DNA of 10,498 nt from Alphaproteobacteria bacterium (lineage in GTDB: Bacteria > Pseudomonadota > Alphaproteobacteria > Caulobacterales > Caulobacteraceae): contig JAHINZ010000363.1 of assembly GCA_018895795.1 (NCBI GenBank), forward strand, positions 1 through 10,498, in the 5' to 3' direction. Below, one piece after another: positions 7,149-10,498 of this stretch. The position numbers and the translations under genes were made by a program. Under the pieces are notes generated by a model. That model saw only the letters and a program-made list of their open reading frames with translations. It had not been told where the DNA came from and did no database searches. The number at the start of each line of letters is the position of its first letter. Position 1 is the stretch's first letter.

Positions 7149-7298
7149 TTATTGGGGCGTCGGCTTCCGGCGCTCCGCCATCCGCCGCTTGTCGGCCGCG
7201 CGGACGCCACGCCAATGGGCCACATAGGGCTCGGCGAACGTCCAGGCGACGGTGGCGATCAGGATCGCGACAAACAGGGCCGATAGCGTCAGAAGCAC
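7149..7298 (-). CDS. Small single-pass membrane protein (about 49 aa)
   Basis: A short minus-strand reading frame starting with GTG at 7298 (49 residues), or with a GTG at 7310 in the same frame (53 residues). The first is preferred because GGAG lies six bases upstream of it. The N-terminal half is one hydrophobic helix (LLTLSALFVAILIATVAW), then FAEPYVAHW and a strongly basic tail (RGVRAADKRRMAERRK). This pattern suggests a periplasmic N-terminus and a cytoplasmic basic tail. The stop is TAA at 7149-7151, ten bases past the end of the convergent four-helix membrane protein gene. Codon choice (mostly C or G in third position) and the clean helix-plus-basic-tail layout favour a real gene. No family is recognised. 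Confidence 0.6.
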   Translation of the reverse strand: MLLTLSALFVAILIATVAWTFAEPYVAHWRGVRAADKRRMAERRKPTPQ

Positions 7299-7439
7299 AA
7301 CAGTCTCCACGAGGTACGCGGGAAGACTAGCGCTCAGCCCTTAAGGGTTGTTCGACCGACATGGTGAAGCGCGCGTTAGGGGCGAGGCGTGGTCCCGGTC
7401 GGCGATCGTTTCACGGTGAGATTTAGGGTTGGCTTCCGT

Positions 7440-7565
7440 CGGCGCGAAGCTGGACAAGGCGCCGTTTTCAAATCCTCCCGCCTGAAGGGCAGGATTGTCG
7501 CCTAGGGATTGGAAGCAAAATTCCTTAGCCTTCCTGGGCACAAGGCCCAGGAAGGCGAGATTTTT
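7440..7565 (+). ncRNA. Candidate structured small RNA ending in intrinsic terminator
   Basis: Four consecutive inverted repeats precede a T-run on the plus strand. CGGCGC (7440-7445) pairs with GCGCCG (7459-7464). AATCCT (7471-7476) pairs with AGGATT (7491-7496), with an inner CC/GG. CTAGGGA (7502-7508) pairs with TCCTTAG (7522-7528), with one G-T pair. The 12-bp terminator stem is at 7528-7556. No plus-strand protein-coding frame leads into this terminator: the nearest upstream plus-strand gene ends at 7139. A separate RNA is therefore the simplest explanation. A CCTCCC stretch (7474-7479), complementary to Shine-Dalgarno-like sequence, lies in the second hairpin; C-rich anti-Shine-Dalgarno loops are known in Caulobacter small RNAs such as GsrN and ChvR. 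The 5' end is not defined and no convincing promoter was found. It does not look like 4.5S RNA, RNase P RNA or tmRNA. Confidence 0.42.
7528..7565 (+). terminator. Strong Rho-independent terminator
   Basis: GCCTTCCTGGGC (7528-7539) and GCCCAGGAAGGC (7545-7556) form a perfect 12-bp GC-rich stem with a five-base loop (ACAAG). GAGA and then TTTTT (7561-7565) follow. This is the clearest intrinsic terminator in the window. The T-run is on the plus strand. On the minus strand the stem is followed by TAAGGAATTTT, so weaker termination of leftward transcripts from the mini-ORF is also possible. Confidence 0.75.
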
Positions 7566-7708
7566 AAAGCCCCATCCAAGCTTGGACCCGCCGATCTCCC
7601 ATCAGCGATAGCCCTGCCCAAAAGGCCGACGACTTAGAGAGAACGGAGATTGGCCGCCCTCCGCCCCCGATGCCTAAGCCGTGTCCGGTGACAGCAGGCT
7701 TGCCCGAA

Positions 7709-7777
7709 CTAGGTCAGGGCGGTGAAGATCAGCGTGACCACGGCGATGTCGAGGAAGCGGATGGCGGCGGTCAGCAT
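7709..7777 (-). CDS. Hydrophobic mini-ORF, 22 aa
   Basis: ATG at 7777 to TAG at 7709-7711, encoding 22 residues. It opens MLTAAIRFLD and continues as an uninterrupted hydrophobic stretch (IAVVTLIFTALT), enough for a single short membrane helix. GAGGG sits five bases upstream of the ATG, a well-placed ribosome binding site. The codons are mostly C- or G-ending, as in genuine genes here. It is divergent from the HTH-like gene at 7836 and shares its upstream region with a CtrA-like box. Very short hydrophobic peptides like this can be regulatory membrane miniproteins or type I toxins. With so few codons a chance ORF cannot be excluded. Confidence 0.4.
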   Translation of the reverse strand: MLTAAIRFLDIAVVTLIFTALT

Positions 7778-7799
7778 GGGAGCCCTCGTCGGCGATGAA

Positions 7800-7814
7800 T
7801 TCACCAACGGTTAA
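7800..7814. promoter_or_regulatory. CtrA-like box
   Basis: TTCA-N7-TTAA on the plus strand, read on the minus strand as TTAA-N7-TGAA. It differs by one base from the CtrA consensus TTAA-N7-TTAA of Caulobacter-type bacteria. It lies 22 bases upstream of the mini-ORF start and 21 bases upstream of the HTH-like gene start, between two divergent genes, where a cell-cycle regulator could act on both. A 15-base pattern with one mismatch occurs by chance now and then. Confidence 0.35.
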
Positions 7815-7835
7815 GCAAGACCGGCGCCAAGCCGG

Positions 7836-8168
7836 ATGGATCGGGATGAAACGCTGATGGCGCTGTTCTTCGACCGCGACTGGTACGCGGCGCGGCTGGC
7901 CGAGCGGGGCCTGGACCGCGCCGCCTTGGCCGCCGTCGCCCAGATGGACGCGGCCGCGCTCGACCTGGCTTTCAAGGATCAGCGCGAACTGTCCTGGCGA
8001 GAAATCACGGCTTTTGCTGAACTTTTGGGCGTGACCTCGGCTGAGGCGGCCTCGCGGGCGGGCGTCCGGCCGCCGCCGGACCCGGTCGATGCGCGGGACC
8101 GGCGGATCGCGGCCCTGGAGGCCAGGGTGGCGGCCCTGGAGGCGCGGCTGGCGGACCGGGGGTCCTAG
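7836..8168 (+). CDS. Small HTH-like protein with C-terminal coiled coil, hypothetical
   Basis: A 110-residue protein. Residues 18-76 look like a degenerate Cro/C1 (XRE)-type helix-turn-helix: ARLAERGLDRAALAAVAQMD, then a middle segment AALDLAFKDQRELSWREIT, then AELLGVTSAEAASRAGV, with the helix spacing of that fold. A Pro-rich linker (79-84) leads to a heptad-like coiled coil (RRIAALEARVAALEARLADR, 89-108), which suggests dimerisation. DNA binding is inferred from pattern only. The start is uncertain: the ATG at 7836 lies directly after the inverted repeat CCGGC/GCCGG (7821-7835), while an in-frame ATG at 7857 gives the protein MALFFDRDW and is equally likely. The stop shares CTAG with the stop of the convergent gene. 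Divergent from the mini-ORF. Confidence 0.75.
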   Translation: MDRDETLMALFFDRDWYAARLAERGLDRAALAAVAQMDAAALDLAFKDQRELSWREITAFAELLGVTSAEAASRAGVRPPPDPVDARDRRIAALEARVAALEARLADRGS

Positions 8169-8491
8169 ATCTGGGTCTTTTTCAGTAAGCCGGTCGGAGG
8201 ACGGCGGTCGGCCTCGCCGGAAAATTCCGTCCCGAGATAGGTCGATCGCGCCGAGTCGAGCACTTCCTGCCCACCGCGCAGGCCGCGCTTCTGACCGCTC
8301 TGGCCCATCAGATGGGCGGCGAAGGTCGCGAAGCCCCCCTTGCGGGGCGGCGGCGCGGGGTTCTCGTCGCGCGTGAACACCACGTCCTCGAACTCGGCGT
8401 CTTGGGCGGAGTCGTGGCCGAGGTCGGGCCGCACGACGAGCGCGCGCCGCGAGGGGCTGGAACGCCGGATGGGATCGACAGGACCGTTCAT
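8165..8491 (-). CDS. Conserved-looking hypothetical protein (108 aa)
   Basis: A 108-residue basic, soluble protein without signal peptide or membrane segment. The first 50 residues are Arg/Pro/Asp-rich and probably disordered (PIRRSSPSRRALVVRPDL, then DENPAPPPRKG). The C-terminal half looks ordered and motif-like: FATFAAHLMGQSGQKRGLRG, EVLDSARSTYLGTEFSG and ADRRPPTGLLKKTQI. I have the impression of a similar tail in other Caulobacterales hypothetical proteins but can attach no name. The ATG at 8491 is preferred over a TTG at 8497; there is no strong ribosome binding site. It lies 75 bases downstream of phaR on the same strand, with a weak hairpin between, so cotranscription is possible. Confidence 0.75.
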   Translation of the reverse strand: MNGPVDPIRRSSPSRRALVVRPDLGHDSAQDAEFEDVVFTRDENPAPPPRKGGFATFAAHLMGQSGQKRGLRGGQEVLDSARSTYLGTEFSGEADRRPPTGLLKKTQI

Positions 8492-8544
8492 GGTCAAGAC
8501 GGTAAGGCCGCGACCGTTAAGAACGGATGGTCTGTCGTGGTTTC

Positions 8545-8564
8545 CCGGGCCTTAAGGCGCCCGG
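8545..8564 (-). terminator. Imperfect GC-rich hairpin downstream of phaR
   Basis: An inverted repeat around GCC-TTAA-GGC, extended by GG/CC and CC/GG pairs with two single-base bulges, starts three bases past the phaR stop. No T-run follows on the minus strand, so it would be a weak or Rho-dependent terminator or an mRNA 3'-end stabiliser. Confidence 0.35.
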
Positions 8565-8566
8565 CG

Positions 8567-9247
8567 TCAGGGCTTGGTGGCCAGCTTCTCGATCTGTTGC
8601 TGCATGACCTCCAGCTGGCGCTTGAGATCGGCCAGGGAGTCCTCGCTGGGCTGTTGCGGCGCGGCGGCGGGCGCCGCCGGTTCCGGCGTCGCGGCGGCCG
8701 CGGCGGCGGCGGCGTCCTCGGGGCGGGCATAGGCGAAGGGCGAGAACATCTTCATCGCGCGGTCGAACAGCGCCATGTTCTGACGGATCTGTTCTTCATA
8801 GACGCCGATGCCGACCGGCAGCTTGGCGGCGGTCAGACCCGGCGTGACGCCCGCGAACTGGGTGCGCATGCGTTCCTGCTGCTTGGTGAAGCTTTCCAGC
8901 GACATTTCAAGATAGCTGGGCAGGAAGGCCTGCATCGAGTTGCCGTAGAACCCGATCAGCTGACGCAGGAACTGGATGGGCAGCAGGTTCTGGCCGCCGC
9001 CGCGATTTTCTTCCTCGAAGATGATCTGGGTCAACACCGACCGGGTGATGTCGTCGTTCGATTTGGCGTCATAGACGACGAAATCGACGCCCTCCTTGAC
9101 CATGTCCGACAGGTGATCGAGGGTCACATAGGAACTGGAGGCTGTGTTGTAGAGGCGACGGTTCGCGTATTTCTTGATGATGACGCGTTGGCCGGTTGGC
9201 TTTTCGGCGCCGGCGGCGGTTTCGCCTTTTTCAGGGTTCTCGGACAT
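8567..9247 (-). CDS. phaR: Polyhydroxyalkanoate synthesis repressor PhaR
   Basis: A 226-residue PHB-responsive transcriptional repressor. In the family, PhaR binds DNA at pha promoters and is released when it binds PHB polymer. The N-terminal PHB accumulation regulator DNA-binding domain (about 20-80) has the signature VIIKKYANRRLYNTASSSYV. The PHB-accumulation domain follows (about 88-128: LLPIQFLRQLIGFYGNSMQA, then LEMSLESFTKQQERMR). An Ala/Pro-rich linker (178-200, with a run of nine alanines) connects to an amphipathic C-terminal helix (SLADLKRQLEVMQQQIEKLA) that may oligomerise or touch the granule. The ATG at 9247 is chosen because AGGG lies six bases upstream; the frame extends 13 codons further without a ribosome binding site. 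It is divergent from phaA, with TGC-rich sites between the two that suit self- and phaA regulation. Confidence 0.95.
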   Translation of the reverse strand: MSENPEKGETAAGAEKPTGQRVIIKKYANRRLYNTASSSYVTLDHLSDMVKEGVDFVVYDAKSNDDITRSVLTQIIFEEENRGGGQNLLPIQFLRQLIGFYGNSMQAFLPSYLEMSLESFTKQQERMRTQFAGVTPGLTAAKLPVGIGVYEEQIRQNMALFDRAMKMFSPFAYARPEDAAAAAAAATPEPAAPAAAPQQPSEDSLADLKRQLEVMQQQIEKLATKP

Positions 9248-9299
9248 TTCGTTCCCTAGGACAGCGGTGTCGCCCGCTTTTCGCATCGCACTATCGCGA

Positions 9300-9311
9300 A
9301 TGCAAAGGCAT
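9300..9311. promoter_or_regulatory. TGC/GCA inverted repeat upstream of phaR
   Basis: ATGC-AAAG-GCAT is a perfect 4-bp inverted repeat with a four-base spacer, 53 bases upstream of the phaR start. PhaR is known to bind TGC-rich palindromes, so this could be an autoregulatory operator. The half-site and spacer differ from the published CTGC-N3-GCAG form, so the assignment is tentative. Confidence 0.3.
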
Positions 9312-9396
9312 GGCGCCAGTACTCAGAAGGCTTGGAGGTCGCAACAAGCCGTGAAAATGTGCGCGTGACGAATGCGGTTCGATATGCATTGTGCCG

Positions 9397-9407
9397 CTGC
9401 ACTGCAA
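9397..9407. promoter_or_regulatory. Candidate PhaR operator upstream of phaA
   Basis: CTGC-ACT-GCAA matches the CTGC-N3-GCAG motif reported for PhaR in Paracoccus and Rhodobacter in all but the last base. It sits in a TGC-rich patch (9384-9407) about 52 bases upstream of the phaA ATG, in the phaR-phaA divergent region, where it could overlap or follow the phaA promoter. No clear -35/-10 pair was identified. Confidence 0.45.
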
Positions 9408-9458
9408 AAACAAGGGCGCCGCAACTGCGAAGGCGTCGATCGTTACGGGAGCTTCGCC

Positions 9459-10498
9459 ATGAGCGACATCGTCATCGTTTCCGCCGCCCGCACGCCGGTC
9501 GGTTCCTTCAACGGGGCTCTGTCCAGCCTGCCCGCCTCGGAGTTGGGTCGGATCGCCATCCAGGCCGCCATCGAGCGCGCCGGCATCTCGGCCGCAGACG
9601 TCGATGAAGTGATCCTGGGCCAGGTGCTGCAGGCCGGCGCCGGCCAGGGGCCCGCCCGCCAAGCCGCGGTCAATGCCGGCATTCCGGTCGGCAGCCCGGC
9701 CTGGAGCCTCAACCAGCTGTGCGGCTCGGGCCTGCGCGCCGTGGCCCTGGCGGCCCAGCAGATCGCGGCCGGCGACGCCAAGATCGTCGTGGCCGGCGGC
9801 CAGGAAAGCATGAGCCAGGCGCCGCACGCCCAGCACCTGCGCAACGGCCAGAAGATGGGCGACCTGTCGTTCGTCGACACCATGATCAAGGACGGCCTGT
9901 GGGACGCCTTCCACGGCTACCACATGGGTCAGACCGCCGAGAATATCGCGTCACGCTGGCAGATCACCCGCGGCGACCAGGACGCCTTCGCCGTCGCCAG
10001 CCAGAACAAGGCCGAAGCCGCCCAGAAGGCCGGCCGCTTCGACGCCGAGATCGTTCCGGTCACCATCAAGGGCCGCAAGGGCGACACCATCGTCGACAAG
10101 GATGAGTTCATCCGTCACGGCGTGACCCTCGACGCCATTTCGGGTCTGCGCCCGGCCTTCACCAAGGACGGCTCGGTCACCGCCGCCAACGCCTCGGGCC
10201 TCAATGACGGCGCCGCCGCCCTGGTGCTGATGAGCGCCGATGACGCCAAGGCGCGCGGTCTCAAGCCGCTGGCCCGCATCGCCTCGTGGGCCAATGCCGG
10301 CGTCGAGCCCGAGATCATGGGCACCGGTCCGATCCCGGCCAGCCAGAAAGCCCTCGAAAAGGCCGGCTGGACCGTCGCTGACCTCGACCTGATCGAGTCC
10401 AACGAGGCTTTCGCCGCCCAGTCGCTGTGCGTGGTCCGCGAACTCGGCCTCGACACCACCAAGGTCAATGTGAATGGCGGGGCCATCGCCATCGGCCA
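9459..10498 (+). CDS. phaA: Acetyl-CoA acetyltransferase (beta-ketothiolase), 3'-truncated
   Basis: Thiolase that condenses two acetyl-CoA to acetoacetyl-CoA, the first step of polyhydroxybutyrate synthesis, in the cytoplasm. The visible 346 complete codons start MSDIVIVSAARTPVGSFNGA. The acyl-accepting nucleophile Cys88 is in NQLCGSGLRAV, equivalent to Cys89 of the Zoogloea enzyme. GGQESMSQAPH and the substrate-loop region GYHMGQTAENIA (about 154-165) follow, then NASGLNDGAAALVLM and SNEAFAAQS near the end. The window ends inside NVNGGAIAIG, just at the expected catalytic His codon; the second catalytic Cys lies beyond. GGGAG (9447-9451) seven bases upstream supports the start. Adjacency to phaR favours a PHB role over a purely degradative thiolase. 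phaB would be expected next, outside the window. Confidence 0.95.
   Translation, partial: MSDIVIVSAARTPVGSFNGALSSLPASELGRIAIQAAIERAGISAADVDEVILGQVLQAGAGQGPARQAAVNAGIPVGSPAWSLNQLCGSGLRAVALAAQQIAAGDAKIVVAGGQESMSQAPHAQHLRNGQKMGDLSFVDTMIKDGLWDAFHGYHMGQTAENIASRWQITRGDQDAFAVASQNKAEAAQKAGRFDAEIVPVTIKGRKGDTIVDKDEFIRHGVTLDAISGLRPAFTKDGSVTAANASGLNDGAAALVLMSADDAKARGLKPLARIASWANAGVEPEIMGTGPIPASQKALEKAGWTVADLDLIESNEAFAAQSLCVVRELGLDTTKVNVNGGAIAIG

Larger units (their letters stand above)
7299..7835. other. Gene-poor intergenic stretch
   Basis: About 540 bases without a conventional gene and visibly less GC-rich than the flanking genes. The content I can support: a candidate small RNA with its terminator (7440-7565), a 22-codon mini-ORF (7709-7777), a CtrA-like box (7800-7814), and two perfect palindromes, CCCTTAAGGG (7338-7347) and TCCAAGCTTGGA (7575-7586). 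Between 7587 and 7708 I see nothing interpretable. Confidence 0.6.

Noticed and set aside
7341..7541. Minus-strand 66-codon frame across the candidate small RNA
   Set aside because: Starts with GTG inside the terminator loop, composition is not protein-like, and there is no ribosome binding site.
7440..7565. Riboswitch or known housekeeping RNA (4.5S, RNase P, tmRNA) at the terminator
   Set aside because: No diagnostic conserved motif of these RNAs was seen, and no gene follows the terminator on the plus strand within riboswitch range.
8640..8715. GCG/GCC triplet-rich stretch looking like a simple repeat
   Set aside because: It encodes the Ala/Pro linker of PhaR; ordinary low-complexity coding sequence rather than an independent repeat element.
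8312..9259. Plus-strand 315-codon frame opposite phaR
   Set aside because: Covers phaR antisense; Gly/Arg-rich with no motifs, while the minus-strand PhaR signature is unambiguous.
9291..9923. Minus-strand open frame opposite phaA and the intergenic region
   Set aside because: Antisense to a clear thiolase; no domain or start signal.

Overview
The window looks like chromosomal DNA of a high-GC alphaproteobacterium, most likely Caulobacterales (Caulobacter/Phenylobacterium-like). I infer this from the very GC-rich third codon positions, the PhaR-thiolase pair, the protein sequences, and a CtrA-like TTAA-type box in one intergenic region. No rRNA, tRNA, CRISPR array, insertion sequence or phage gene was seen. 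Both ends cut through genes: thrS lacks its 5' end and phaA its 3' end.

Layout. (1) 1-2807, plus strand: threonyl-tRNA synthetase followed, with a one-base overlap, by a GT2 rhamnosyltransferase-like glycosyltransferase. (2) 2836-5815, minus strand: a tight three-gene operon read leftward, made of an ArnT/PMT-like membrane glycosyltransferase, a hydroxymethylglutaryl-CoA lyase-family enzyme and a small lipoprotein. Both junctions are ATGA overlaps. (3) 5872-7139, plus strand: a polyprenyl-phosphate sugar synthase (DPM1/ArnC/RgtE-like GT2), divergent from the ArnT-like gene across 56 bp, then a four-helix membrane protein of unknown function. (4) 7140-7835: a gene-poor stretch. It holds a roughly 49-residue single-pass membrane protein, a structured candidate small RNA ending in a clear intrinsic terminator, a 22-codon hydrophobic mini-ORF with a ribosome binding site, and a CtrA-like box. 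(5) 7836-8491: two small convergent hypothetical genes whose stop codons share one CTAG. (6) 8567-10498: phaR (minus) and phaA (plus), divergent, with TGC-rich candidate PhaR sites between them.

How they fit together. The DPM1-like enzyme probably loads a sugar onto undecaprenyl phosphate, and the ArnT-like enzyme probably transfers it to an acceptor in the periplasm, possibly lipid A. PhaR and PhaA belong to polyhydroxybutyrate metabolism: PhaA makes acetoacetyl-CoA and PhaR senses the polymer and represses pha genes. The HMG-CoA lyase-like gene sits oddly inside the envelope-sugar operon.

The parts most worth a second look are the candidate small RNA and mini-ORF between 7440 and 7815, and the abrupt change of codon use inside thrS.
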